Part shown: piece by piece, positions 25,767 through 35,001 of the stretch | Layout: each line of letters opens with the position of its first letter | Numbering within the stretch: the stretch's first letter is position 1 | Assembly: GCF_002335805.1 (NCBI RefSeq) | Contig: NZ_NISU01000001.1 | Span: 1,000,079-1,064,078 of the forward strand | DNA length: 64,000 bases | DNA from: Bacillus sp. FJAT-45350 | GTDB lineage: Bacteria > Bacillota > Bacilli > Bacillales > NISU01 | Direction: 5' to 3' | Translations under genes and position numbers: made by a program | Notes under the pieces: generated by a model | What the model was told of the DNA's origin: nothing | The model's input: the letters and a program-made list of their open reading frames with translations, nothing else | The model's database searches: none

Positions 25767-25796
25767 GCAATTGCAGTTCTGCATATGCAAATTTGC
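25767..25796. promoter_or_regulatory. candidate activator-binding palindromes (UAS)
   Basis: Three abutting palindromes, GCAATTGC (25767-25774), TGCATATGCA (25780-25789) and GCAAATTTGC (25787-25796), sit 35-80 bases upstream of the sigma-54 promoter and before the activator gene. They are plausible binding sites for that activator. Confidence 0.5.
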
Positions 25797-25898
25797 GAAC
25801 GGAGTTCTTATGTTTGCGAATTCTGAATATTTTAATTATTATAATTTATAAACTTAAGAAAGAAAGTGTAATGAAATGAGAGGGGCGTTGAAGAAGCG

Positions 25899-27344
25899 AT
25901 GTTATTGTTTAACTCACCACATTTTCAGGCGACGGATGTAGATGAGGTTGTGAAATTATTCCATGAAATTTTTAACACTTCTAATGATGGGATGTATGTC
26001 TGTGATAATAAAGGACGTAGTATATTATTTAATAAAGCATTTTTAACTATTTCAGGAATAGAAGAAAGGTTGTTGTATGAGTATAGTGTTTTTGAGCTTG
26101 TACAGAAAAATTATGCACCTAACTCCTGCGCTGCTGTTACCTTGCAGACAAAGGAAAAGCATCACACAATAATTGATTACTATAATGGGAAGAAGGGAAT
26201 ACTTACTTCTACTCCAATAAAAAATGAAAATGGGGACATCGTTTGTGTTGTTTCTAATGTAAGAGATATTACGGAGTTAAATAGGATGCAACAGGAACTT
26301 GAAGAGGCAAGAAACTTGAATTACAAATACAAAGAGACTCTCTATCAAATCCAAGGAGAGATAAATCGGGAAAAGAGCATTGTTTATTGCAGTAAAAGCA
26401 TGCAGAAAATTGTTTCTTTAGCATTCCGATTATCTAAAAATGATTCTCCTGTTCTAATTTTAGGTGAATCAGGAGTTGGGAAGGATGTCTTAGCTAGATA
26501 TATTCATAAAGAAAGTGGACGTTCAGGCCCTTTTGTAACAATTAATTGTGGTGCAATACCAGATCATTTGCTTGAATCTGAGTTATTTGGTTACGAAAAA
26601 GGTGCCTTTACAGGTGCTAATCAGTCAAAAGTGGGTCTTTTTGAACTAGCTCATAAAGGAACGATTTTTTTAGATGAGATAGGGGATTTGCCATTCGCTC
26701 TTCAAGTGAAGTTATTAACTGTGCTACAAGATCAAAAGTTTAGGAGAGTTGGAGGGACGCAGTCCATAGAAGTTGATATGCGAATCGTAGCTGCAACTAA
26801 TAATGATCTGGAAAAATTGATTGCGGAAAAAAAGTTTCGTGAGGATTTGTATTACCGGTTAAACGTTCTTCAACTAGGAGTTCCGCCATTGAGAGAAAGA
26901 CCAGATGATGTACCAGCATTAGCATTTCATTTCTTGAAGGAATTAAATGAAAAGTATATTGGTGATAAAAAGCTGCAATCTGATACGATTGAGTGCCTTT
27001 CTAAGTACCCATGGCCTGGGAATATACGAGAGTTAAAGAACATTTTAGAGAGAACTTATCATCTTAGTGAAACAGATAAAATCGGAGCTGAAACATTGCC
27101 AGAAAAAGTAAGGGTTTACAATAGAGATTTGGAGTGGAACAAGGTGGATGTTGTTGTAGAGGCGAAAGAGGTGGCTTCAAAGATTGAGGATATTCCTTTA
27201 AAAGAGGCGATACACTTATATGAGAGGGAGTATATTAAGCAAAAGTTAATAGAATCCAGAACCTTAAACGAATGTGCACAAAAGCTGAAGATTGATATCT
27301 CGACACTAATAAGGAAACGAAACAAGCTAGGGATACAGAAGTAG
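25899..27344 (+). CDS. sigma-54-dependent activator with PAS sensor
   Basis: A 481-residue enhancer-binding protein. Residues about 15-125 form a PAS domain. A short coiled coil (MQQELEEARNL) leads to the AAA+ domain at about 160-395 with Walker A GESGVGKD, the sigma-54-contact loop GAFTGA and Walker B TIFLDEIGDL, and a Fis-type helix-turn-helix is at about 440-480 (LNECAQKLKIDISTLIRKR). No response-regulator domain, so it senses a small molecule or redox state directly. Divergence from atoE and nearness to the promoter at 27645 make both likely targets. BkdR and RocR of Bacillus are architectural relatives. Confidence 0.93.
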   Translation: MLLFNSPHFQATDVDEVVKLFHEIFNTSNDGMYVCDNKGRSILFNKAFLTISGIEERLLYEYSVFELVQKNYAPNSCAAVTLQTKEKHHTIIDYYNGKKGILTSTPIKNENGDIVCVVSNVRDITELNRMQQELEEARNLNYKYKETLYQIQGEINREKSIVYCSKSMQKIVSLAFRLSKNDSPVLILGESGVGKDVLARYIHKESGRSGPFVTINCGAIPDHLLESELFGYEKGAFTGANQSKVGLFELAHKGTIFLDEIGDLPFALQVKLLTVLQDQKFRRVGGTQSIEVDMRIVAATNNDLEKLIAEKKFREDLYYRLNVLQLGVPPLRERPDDVPALAFHFLKELNEKYIGDKKLQSDTIECLSKYPWPGNIRELKNILERTYHLSETDKIGAETLPEKVRVYNRDLEWNKVDVVVEAKEVASKIEDIPLKEAIHLYEREYIKQKLIESRTLNECAQKLKIDISTLIRKRNKLGIQK

Positions 27345-27702
27345 AGTTGATTGGTAATTAGTAATTGGTGAATAGTGCTACTGGGGTCAGAAGTGTCTCT
27401 GAAAAAGTAGGGAAGATTAAATATCACCCTCCTGGAAGTAGTTATTTAGTATGGCAGATTCACTTATTTAATAGAATAAGTTAGTTAAATTAAAAGCTAT
27501 AGTATTTAATCATTATCTAGCTAAAGATTAAAATTATGAAATACTGTCCATATTCTGTACGAACTTTGTACGATATCTAGACACTGAATACAGTTTCATT
27601 ACAAACAATTAGCTAAGTAACGCTATCTTACGTAAAAAGAAAAGTTGGTATGAAACTTGCATTATATTATCAGTGTAATGATATTTCCTAGGAGGGGTAG
27701 AA
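27345..27702. other. intergenic region carrying a sigma-54 promoter
   Basis: Apart from the promoter at 27645 it holds a direct repeat of TGTACGA around 27550-27575 that could be an activator site. It also has a fragment near 27375-27405 with GGGGTCAG and CTGAAAAAGTAG, decayed pieces of the window's repeat families A and B. Confidence 0.4.
27645..27662 (+). promoter_or_regulatory. sigma-54 (SigL) promoter of SDR gene
   Basis: TTGGTATGAAACTTGCAT fits TGGCAC-N5-TTGCA, with one C-to-T change in the -24 box. It lies 41 bases upstream of the SDR start. Confidence 0.85.
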
Positions 27703-28470
27703 ATGAATAGTAAAGAATCGATTGCAATTGTTACTGGAGGAGCTTCAGGATTAGGGGAAGCGGTCGTACGTAATATCGTAGAGCAGGGTGGAAGATCAGC
27801 AATATTGGATTTAGATGTTGAAAGAGGGCAAGCTTTAACAGAAGAGCTTGGTAACCAAGTAATTTTCGTGAAAACTGATGTAACTGACGAATTAAGTGTG
27901 CAACATGCTTTATCTGAAACAATAGATGCATTTGGGTCTATAAATACAGTTGTGAATTGTGCGGGCATTGGTATTGCGACAAAAGTGTTAAGTAAAAAAG
28001 GTGTGCATGATCTTAATTTGTTTTCAAAGGTTATTCAAGTTAATCTAGTTGGTACGTTTAATGTAATAAGATTAGCTTCTGAAAAGATGATAGATAATGA
28101 GATTAATGAAAATAATGAGCGTGGAGTTATTATTAATACAGCTTCTGTAGCGGCATTTGAAGGTCAAATTGGTCAAGCGGCATATAGTGCTTCTAAAGGC
28201 GGTGTAGTCAGCCTAACCTTACCTATTGCACGTGAGTTAGCGGCTTATGGAATAAGGGTAATGACTGTTGCTCCAGGGTTATTTGAAACTCCAATGTTTG
28301 CATCATTACCAGAAGACAGCCGTAAAGCACTAGGGGCGATGACACCGTTTCCTTCTCGACTTGGAGCACCAAGAGAATATGCACAGCTAACTCAATCTAT
28401 CATAGAAAATCCGATGCTTAACGGTGAGGTAATCAGGCTTGACGGTGCAATCAGAATGCAACCGAAATAA
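27703..28470 (+). CDS. 3-hydroxyacyl-CoA dehydrogenase type II-like SDR
   Basis: A 255-residue short-chain dehydrogenase/reductase. The NAD-binding [10 protein letters not shown] is at about residues 11-20; catalytic Ser lies in [11 protein letters not shown] and the Tyr-x-x-x-Lys in YSASKGG. The C-terminal [11 protein letters not shown] and [13 protein letters not shown] match human HSD17B10-type enzymes, which oxidise 3-hydroxyacyl-CoA. With acyl-CoA dehydrogenase and thiolases nearby it supplies the third step of beta-oxidation. No enoyl-CoA hydratase is in the window. AGGAGGGG precedes the start. Confidence 0.88.
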   Translation: MNSKESIAIVTGGASGLGEAVVRNIVEQGGRSAILDLDVERGQALTEELGNQVIFVKTDVTDELSVQHALSETIDAFGSINTVVNCAGIGIATKVLSKKGVHDLNLFSKVIQVNLVGTFNVIRLASEKMIDNEINENNERGVIINTASVAAFEGQIGQAAYSASKGGVVSLTLPIARELAAYGIRVMTVAPGLFETPMFASLPEDSRKALGAMTPFPSRLGAPREYAQLTQSIIENPMLNGEVIRLDGAIRMQPK

Positions 28471-28502
28471 GTGAAGGGGAATAGAATTACTATTATATAG
28501 GG

Positions 28503-28553
28503 AAAGCGTTGTCCATAAATAAGTGACTTTTACTTATTTGTGGGCAACGTTTT
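28503..28553 (+). terminator. long hairpin terminator
   Basis: AAAGCGTTGTCCA...TGGGCAACGTTTT, with an inner AAATAAGT/ACTTATTT stem, closes the SDR transcript. The open frame crossing it (28523-28738) is not a gene. Confidence 0.75.
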
Positions 28554-28753
28554 CTGTTTCATTACTAATAACAGATTCCGTCCATTGTAGCTTATCTCAA
28601 ATGATAGTAGACCAAGTGAATTTTATCGTTTTCTATTTATATATCGATATAATGGAGGATTATCGTAATATAAATAGAAATAAAGAATATTCGGAAAAAA
28701 TAATCGAGATTTGTTATTGTAGTGAAATAAATAAGTAGAAGGAGGATGGAAAC

Positions 28754-30820
28754 TTGATTAATCTAAAAGAGATTATGACACCTGTGGAATGTACGATACA
28801 TACGACAACACCGGTACAGGAAGCTATTGAATTAATGAATAGCACAAAGTGGAATATTCTACCTGTTACTAATTCAGAAAGAAAGCTGATGGGAGTTTTT
28901 ACGAGAAGTAATCTATATCAGATGATATTAGAAAAAAAACCGTTAGATGAACCCATTGTAAATTTTATAAAAAAAGATGCTGCGACACTATCAATCAACA
29001 CTTGTTATGAGGTAATTAAAGATGTTGTTCCAAAGAGTCAAGTTGGAACAGGTATAGTATTAGATGAAGAAGGGCGTGTCATTGGACTATTAAGAAAAAC
29101 TGATATGGTAATGGCCTTACTTCGTTCAACTAATATGCTAAAGGAACAGTTAGAAACGATTTTGCAAAGTTCTCACCTAGGGGTAGTAATGACGAATGGC
29201 GAAAATGAGATAATTTATGTAAATGAACAATTTTCAACTATGATAAATAAAACAAATGAAAACCTCATCAAACAGTCGTTTAAGGACCTATTCCCTGATA
29301 TTAATACGAACATCGATGAATCTATTTATATCCCTAAAGTAGCAGTCGGACAAGAACAAACAATGCTACGGTTGTCTTATTATCAAACAGAAGAAGGAAC
29401 TAGGGGGATTATAGCTCTGTTCCAAAACATTTCTGAGATCGAACAAATGGTTCAGGAGTTACAAACTGTAAAGAATCTTAAACAAATTTTAGATACTGCT
29501 ATCGATCATGCGTATGATGGTATTCTAATGATTGATGAAAAAGCGAAGGTAACGATGGTAAGTCCGCCGCTCTTAGATTTGTTCAATTTAGAAAAAGCAC
29601 AAGTGTTGGATAAAAAAATTGACCAGGTCCTTCCTCAACTAAATTTAGAAAAAGTATTTGAAACTGGTGAAGCGGAGTTAAGTGAATTCAAAGAAATTAA
29701 TGGAATTAAATATATAATTAATCGTATTCCGGTTATGCAAGATGGAGAGATAATAGGTGCTTTAGGGAAAGTCATGTTTAGGCAGTTACATCAAGTTAGT
29801 GAGCTATTTAAGAAATTAGAAAAAGTCGAAAATAAAGCAGCCTATTATCAAAAGCAGTTACAACAATCAGAAACATCTCGATTTACTTGGGACGAGATTA
29901 TCAGTCAAGATCCTTTCATAGAGAAATTAAAGAAAAGTGCAACAAAAGCAGCTAAAGGACGTTCAACGGTTTTAATTCGTGGAGAAAGCGGAACCGGAAA
30001 AGAGTTATTTGCCCATGCGATACATAGTAGTAGTGTAAGAAAAGATGGAAAGTTTGTCATTGTTAATTGTGCAGCTATTCCGGAACACTTGCTAGAATCA
30101 GAGTTTTTTGGGTATGAGGACGGGGCATTTACAGGAGCAAGACAAAAAGGAAAAATAGGGAAATTCGACCTCGCCAATGGTGGAACACTCTTCTTGGATG
30201 AAATCGGAGACATGTCGTTAACACTACAAGCGAAATTACTTCGAGTTCTTCAAGAACGTGAATTTTATCGTGTCGGAGGAACTGAACGTATCCACGTAGA
30301 TGTACGAATTATTGCTGCAACAAATCGTACATTAGAACAAATGGTTCAGGATGGAGAGTTTCGTGAAGATCTCTATTACCGCTTGAATGTTATTTCTCTA
30401 AATATTCCTCCACTAAGAGAACGAAATCATGATATTCGTCTACTAACAGAAGCATTAATGGAAAATTTAAATCGAATGCTTGGAACAAGTATTACAGGAA
30501 TGGGTGAAGAAATCCATCACGTCCTCATGAATTACGATTGGCCAGGCAATGTTCGTGAGTTAAGAAATGTATTAGAAAGAGCAATGACCTTTGCAGAAAA
30601 CGGAAGAATCCAATTAGAAGATTTACCGGAATATATTGTAGAAAAAGTACAGAACGAAGGACTAGAAAACAACTCTTCAATTAAGATGGCAGAAGTAGCA
30701 GAGCGGTCTGCTGTAGAAAAGGCTTTGTTTGCTGCCAATGGAAATAAGACAAAAGCGGCAGATTTATTAGGTATTAGCCGTTCTGGTTTATATGAGAAGC
30801 TAAAGAAATTTCAAATATAA
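28754..30820 (+). CDS. sigma-54-dependent activator with CBS pair and two PAS domains
   Basis: A 688-residue enhancer-binding protein that begins at TTG 28754 after GGAGGA. Two CBS motifs (about 1-120) probably bind an adenylyl ligand. Two PAS domains follow at about 125-235 and 250-355, then the AAA+ domain at about 375-610 with GESGTGKE, GAFTGA and TLFLDEIGDM, and a Fis-type helix-turn-helix at the C-terminus (NKTKAADLLGISRSGLYEKL). The sigma-54 promoter at 30970, just beyond its terminator, is the obvious target. The CBS input suggests coupling of catabolism to energy state or CoA-adduct level, which is an inference. Confidence 0.93.
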   Translation: MINLKEIMTPVECTIHTTTPVQEAIELMNSTKWNILPVTNSERKLMGVFTRSNLYQMILEKKPLDEPIVNFIKKDAATLSINTCYEVIKDVVPKSQVGTGIVLDEEGRVIGLLRKTDMVMALLRSTNMLKEQLETILQSSHLGVVMTNGENEIIYVNEQFSTMINKTNENLIKQSFKDLFPDINTNIDESIYIPKVAVGQEQTMLRLSYYQTEEGTRGIIALFQNISEIEQMVQELQTVKNLKQILDTAIDHAYDGILMIDEKAKVTMVSPPLLDLFNLEKAQVLDKKIDQVLPQLNLEKVFETGEAELSEFKEINGIKYIINRIPVMQDGEIIGALGKVMFRQLHQVSELFKKLEKVENKAAYYQKQLQQSETSRFTWDEIISQDPFIEKLKKSATKAAKGRSTVLIRGESGTGKELFAHAIHSSSVRKDGKFVIVNCAAIPEHLLESEFFGYEDGAFTGARQKGKIGKFDLANGGTLFLDEIGDMSLTLQAKLLRVLQEREFYRVGGTERIHVDVRIIAATNRTLEQMVQDGEFREDLYYRLNVISLNIPPLRERNHDIRLLTEALMENLNRMLGTSITGMGEEIHHVLMNYDWPGNVRELRNVLERAMTFAENGRIQLEDLPEYIVEKVQNEGLENNSSIKMAEVAERSAVEKALFAANGNKTKAADLLGISRSGLYEKLKKFQI

Positions 30821-30855
30821 AAGGAAGTGTTCAATATTTGGACACTTCCTTTTTC
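30821..30855 (+). terminator. intrinsic terminator
   Basis: AAGGAAGTGT/ACACTTCCTT stem with T-rich tail directly after the regulator stop codon. Confidence 0.85.
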
Positions 30856-30969
30856 TTTTGTGCTTTTTTCCTTCACAACAATACAACAATTCTTACAAAC
30901 CGTGAACGTCGACCTCAATTTAAGCAAGTAATACTCAATAAAAAAATAAAAAACATTTTATTTTGAAAC

Positions 30970-30987
30970 TTGGCACAGAACTTGCAA
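30970..30987 (+). promoter_or_regulatory. sigma-54 (SigL) promoter of catabolic operon
   Basis: TTGGCACAGAACTTGCAA is a perfect match to TGGCAC-N5-TTGCA. It lies 54 bases upstream of the first ligase gene. Confidence 0.93.
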
Positions 30988-31040
30988 TTAAGTAGAGTAT
31001 CAAGACTTATATTTTTAATTATAAAAAGGAGGAATGTACA

Positions 31041-32564
31041 TTGGATATTGGTTCTTATTTATCAGTCAATGCACGTAATTTTGCAGAGAAGTGGGCAATC
31101 AGTTGTGAAGGAAGGGATTATACGTACCGAGAGTTTAATAATGAGGTAAACAAATTAGCACATGGTCTACTTGAGATGAATGTGAAAAAAGGTGAAAAGG
31201 TTGCCTTAATGATGAAGAATTCCGATTACTTTGTTTTTGCCTATTTTGCTCTAGCAAAAATTGGTGCAGTCGTTGTTCCGATAAACTTTAGGTTGACTTC
31301 AGTAGAAGTAAACTACATTTTGCAGCAATCAGAATCGACGTTAATTTTTAGCGACGAAGAATTCGATGAGTTGTTGGAAGAAGCAGCGAAAAACACTGAG
31401 GTACGAAAAATTATCACTGTAGGAGTTCCAAAGGTACCTACTCATATTTCTTACCAAGAGTTACTGACAAATAATACAGAGAATCCTGATGTGAAGGTAG
31501 AAGAAACTGATGACCTTGAAATCCTGTATACATCGGGTACTACAGGAAGACCGAAAGGAGCGTTATTTGATCATAAACGAATTTTTAATGTTGGTTTAAC
31601 AATGATTACTGGAATGGGTATCAACCAGCATGACCGCTTTTTGCATATTGCACCATTATTTCATTCAGCACAGCTAAACCTATTTCTCGTATCAGGAGTT
31701 GTACTTGGTGCTTCTCATGTAATTCAACGTGAGTTTCATCCAGTAGAAACGTTAAAAGCAATTGAAAATCATAAAATCACTCACTTCTTCGGTGTTCCAG
31801 CAATGTATAATTTCTTACTCCAAGTACCAAATGTAAAAGATTATGATTTATCCTCGATCCAACGTTGTGGTTACGGAGCAGCTCCGATGGCACCAGAAAT
31901 TGTAAAAAAGAGCATGAACATGTTTCAAACTGACCGCTTTTTTAACTTGTGCGGGTTAACGGAGGCAGGGCCAGGAGGAATCCTATTAGATCCACAAGGT
32001 CATAAAGAACACATTGGTAAAGGTGGAAAACCATTTTTCTCAACTGAAGCACGTGTTGTAGATGATACAGGGGAAGATGTAAAACCTCATACTGTTGGGG
32101 AGTTCATCCTTCGTGGTGAAACAATTATGAAAGAATACTATAAAAAAACAGAAGAAACAAAGAAAACACTAAAAGACGGTTGGTTATACACAGGAGACTT
32201 AGCAGTTATTGATGAGGAAGGGTTTATTACTTTAGTAGATAGAAAGAAAGACATGATTATTTCAGGTGGTGAGAATGTCTATTCTGTAGAGGTTGAGCAA
32301 GTTATTTATGAACATCCACAAGTGTTAGAAACGGCGATTATTGGGCTTCCTGATGAAGTGTGGGGAGAGGCAGTAACAGCGATTGTCGTACCAAAGGATG
32401 GAGAGTCGATTGACGAGAAGGAGTTTCGAGAGTTCTGTAGGCAGAAACTAGCTGGTTATAAAGTTCCAAGGAGAGTTATATTTGACAAGATTCTACCAAG
32501 AAATGCTTCTGGGAAAATATTAAAATACCGATTACGAGAAAAGCTTCAGGAAGTAGAATCTTAA
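31041..32564 (+). CDS. acyl-CoA synthetase (long-chain/carboxylate type)
   Basis: A 507-residue AMP-forming CoA ligase from TTG 31041 (AAAGGAGG upstream). Motifs: YTSGTTGRPKGAL (phosphate loop), the FFNLCGLTEAGPGG adenylate motif, DGWLYTGDLAV, IISGGENVYSVEVE hinge and the C-terminal catalytic Lys in LPRNASGKILK. It is the first gene of a long operon with acyl-CoA dehydrogenase, thiolase, a second ligase, a CoA-transferase and a TRAP transporter, so it probably activates the imported acid. Confidence 0.92.
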   Translation: MDIGSYLSVNARNFAEKWAISCEGRDYTYREFNNEVNKLAHGLLEMNVKKGEKVALMMKNSDYFVFAYFALAKIGAVVVPINFRLTSVEVNYILQQSESTLIFSDEEFDELLEEAAKNTEVRKIITVGVPKVPTHISYQELLTNNTENPDVKVEETDDLEILYTSGTTGRPKGALFDHKRIFNVGLTMITGMGINQHDRFLHIAPLFHSAQLNLFLVSGVVLGASHVIQREFHPVETLKAIENHKITHFFGVPAMYNFLLQVPNVKDYDLSSIQRCGYGAAPMAPEIVKKSMNMFQTDRFFNLCGLTEAGPGGILLDPQGHKEHIGKGGKPFFSTEARVVDDTGEDVKPHTVGEFILRGETIMKEYYKKTEETKKTLKDGWLYTGDLAVIDEEGFITLVDRKKDMIISGGENVYSVEVEQVIYEHPQVLETAIIGLPDEVWGEAVTAIVVPKDGESIDEKEFREFCRQKLAGYKVPRRVIFDKILPRNASGKILKYRLREKLQEVES

Positions 32565-32603
32565 GCAAGTTAAGTAAAAAGGCAATGAAATGGAGTGATA
32601 CAA

Positions 32604-33749
32604 ATGAAACATCCTTATTTATCAGAAGAGCATGATATTTTTCGGAAGACATTTCGCAAGTTTTTAGAAAAAGAAGCTTATCCATATTTTAATGAGTGGG
32701 AAGAGGAGCGAATGATTCCACGTTCGTTTTGGGAGAAGATGGGGACTCATGGTTTTCTCTGTCCGGACGTAGACGAGAAATACGGAGGTTCTAACGTTGA
32801 TTGGGGCTATAGCGTTGTCATTAATGAAGAGCTTGAAAAAGTCGGTTCTAGTATGGTTGGTCTCGGTCTCCATAATGACATTGTCGTTCCATATATTACG
32901 GCTTATGGAACTGAAGAACAAAAACAACGCTGGCTACCAAAGTGTGTAACAGGGGAAACGATAACTGCAATTGCGATGACAGAGCCTGGCACAGGTTCGG
33001 ACCTTGCCAACATTAAGACAACAGCAATTGAAGATCGAGATCATTATATTTTAAATGGCCAAAAGACATTTATTACAAATGGTATTCATTCTGATTTAAT
33101 CATCGTTGCCTGTAAAACAGACCCACAGGCAGAACCGAAGCATAAAGGTGTTAGTTTGCTAGTAGTAGAGCGGGACACCCCTGGTTTCTCGAGAGGGAGA
33201 AAGCTAAATAAGATTGGATTACACAGTCAAGACACGGCTGAGTTAATTTTTGAAGATTGCCGAGTTCCAAAGGCGAATCTTTTAGGTCAAGAAGGAAAAG
33301 GCTTTTTATATTTAATGGATAAACTACAGCAGGAGCGACTAGTTGTCGCGATTGTTGCTCAAGTGGCAGCAGAAGAGATGCTAGAGATGACAGTCGATTA
33401 TGTGAAAACAAGGAAAGCGTTCGGGAAGTCGATTAGTAGCTTTCAGAACACACAATTTAAGCTAGTAGAGATGGCAACTGAGATTGAAATGGGCAGAACA
33501 TTTGTTGACCAATTAATAGCCAAACATATTGAGGGTGAAGAAATCGTTTCACAGGTGTCGATGGCAAAATGGAAGACTACTGAAGTAGCAAAGAAAGTAG
33601 CTTCTGAGTGTATGCAACTGTATGGAGGCTACGGTTTCATGGAGGAATATGAGATTGCTAGAAGATTTAGGGACACTCCAGTTTCAGCTATCTATGCCGG
33701 AACGAATGAAATAATGAAGACGATCATCGCTAAAAAAATGGGTTTATAG
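32604..33749 (+). CDS. acyl-CoA dehydrogenase
   Basis: A 381-residue FAD-dependent acyl-CoA dehydrogenase that introduces the alpha-beta double bond. AMTEPGTGSDLANIKTTA and the FITNGIHSD segments of the middle beta domain, the C-terminal MQLYGGYGFMEEYEIARRFRD and the YAGTNEIM motif are present, the latter two marking the flavin and catalytic-base region. I start at ATG 32604, because GGAG lies eight bases upstream; the in-frame GTG at 32595 overlaps that site. Electrons would go to ETF, which is not encoded here. Confidence 0.92.
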   Translation: MKHPYLSEEHDIFRKTFRKFLEKEAYPYFNEWEEERMIPRSFWEKMGTHGFLCPDVDEKYGGSNVDWGYSVVINEELEKVGSSMVGLGLHNDIVVPYITAYGTEEQKQRWLPKCVTGETITAIAMTEPGTGSDLANIKTTAIEDRDHYILNGQKTFITNGIHSDLIIVACKTDPQAEPKHKGVSLLVVERDTPGFSRGRKLNKIGLHSQDTAELIFEDCRVPKANLLGQEGKGFLYLMDKLQQERLVVAIVAQVAAEEMLEMTVDYVKTRKAFGKSISSFQNTQFKLVEMATEIEMGRTFVDQLIAKHIEGEEIVSQVSMAKWKTTEVAKKVASECMQLYGGYGFMEEYEIARRFRDTPVSAIYAGTNEIMKTIIAKKMGL

Positions 33750-33827
33750 CATTGATGGGGATTAGTTTATGTATGTGAGTAATAGTACTTAGAATTATCT
33801 AAATTATCTAAAAAGGGGATTTATTTG

Positions 33828-34979
33828 ATGAGAGAAGCAGTAATAGTAGAAGCGGTTAGAACTCCAATAGGAAAAAGAAAAGGATTATTACAGCATATTC
33901 GACCAGATGATTTAGCGGCAATTGTACTTAAAGAAGTAGTTGAACGTGCCAATATATCCGCTAGTTTAGTAGAAGATGTAATTATGGGTTGTGTTACTCA
34001 ATCTGGTGAACAAGCAGGAGATATTGGTCGGGTTGCTGCTCTTATCGCAGGATTTCCAGATACAGTTCCAGGAACTACACTTGACCGACAATGTGGTTCT
34101 GGTCAACAGGCGATTCATTTTGCTGCACAAGCAATTCTAAGTGGTGATATGGATATTGTCATTGCAGCGGGAATTGAAAATATGTCGCGTGTACCGATGG
34201 GGTCCAATTATCAAGAAGCAGCAGTTAGTGAAAAATTAAAGAGTCAGTATGAAGTCATTCACCAAGGACTGTCTGCAGAACGGATTACAGAAAAGTGGGA
34301 GCTTACTCGTGAAGAGCTAGATCAATTTTCATTTGAAAGTCATATGAAAGCAATCCAAGCACAGCAACAAGGACGTTTTGAAAGAGAAATTGTTCCTGTT
34401 GAAGTCACATTACCTGATGGTTCGACAACAACACTACGCGAGGATGAAGGTCCGAGGAGTGATACATCGTTAGAGGTTTTAAATAGCTTACGTCCTTCTT
34501 TTGATAAAAATGGAAGCATACATGCCGGAAACTCAAGTCAAATTAGTGACGGGGCAGGGGCAGTTTTAATTATGTCAAAGGAAAAAGCGGAAGAACTTGG
34601 TCTGAAGCCAAGATTCACAATTAAGACTAGAGTAGTTGTTGGCTCTGATCCTACGTTAATGCTAACAGCTCCTATTCCAGCTACAGCAAAGGTGTTAGAA
34701 AAATCTGGTCTATCGATTGATGACATTGATGTTTTTGAAGTAAATGAAGCCTTTTCTTGTGTACCACTTGCTTGGTTAAAGGAGACGGGAGCTGATCGAA
34801 GTAAGTTAAATCCGAATGGAGGTGCTATTGCACTCGGTCATCCTCTTGGAGCCAGTGGTGTTCGATTAATGATAACAATGATGCATGAATTAGAACGTAC
34901 AAATGGACGTTTTGGACTTCAAACAATGTGCGAAGGTCATGGGATGGCTAACGCGACAATTATTGAGAGAATCAATTAA
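33828..34979 (+). CDS. acetyl-CoA C-acyltransferase (thiolase), CEGHG variant
   Basis: A 383-residue thiolase with nucleophile C89 in DRQCGSGQQA, NEAFSCVPLAW, the His loop GGAIALGHPLGASG and a C-terminal MCEGHGMANA in place of the common CIGGGQG. The CEGxG version occurs in thiolases acting on branched or steroid-type substrates, so the operon may handle more than straight fatty acids. ATG 33828, directly after TTG 33825, is preferred on spacing from AAAAGGGG. Confidence 0.9.
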   Translation: MREAVIVEAVRTPIGKRKGLLQHIRPDDLAAIVLKEVVERANISASLVEDVIMGCVTQSGEQAGDIGRVAALIAGFPDTVPGTTLDRQCGSGQQAIHFAAQAILSGDMDIVIAAGIENMSRVPMGSNYQEAAVSEKLKSQYEVIHQGLSAERITEKWELTREELDQFSFESHMKAIQAQQQGRFEREIVPVEVTLPDGSTTTLREDEGPRSDTSLEVLNSLRPSFDKNGSIHAGNSSQISDGAGAVLIMSKEKAEELGLKPRFTIKTRVVVGSDPTLMLTAPIPATAKVLEKSGLSIDDIDVFEVNEAFSCVPLAWLKETGADRSKLNPNGGAIALGHPLGASGVRLMITMMHELERTNGRFGLQTMCEGHGMANATIIERIN

Positions 34980-35001
34980 AAAAGTAATCGGAGGGATCAT
35001 T

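Noticed and set aside
28523-28738. A 71-codon frame before the CBS/PAS regulator
   Set aside because: It begins inside the terminator hairpin at 28503 and shows no ribosome binding site or family resemblance.
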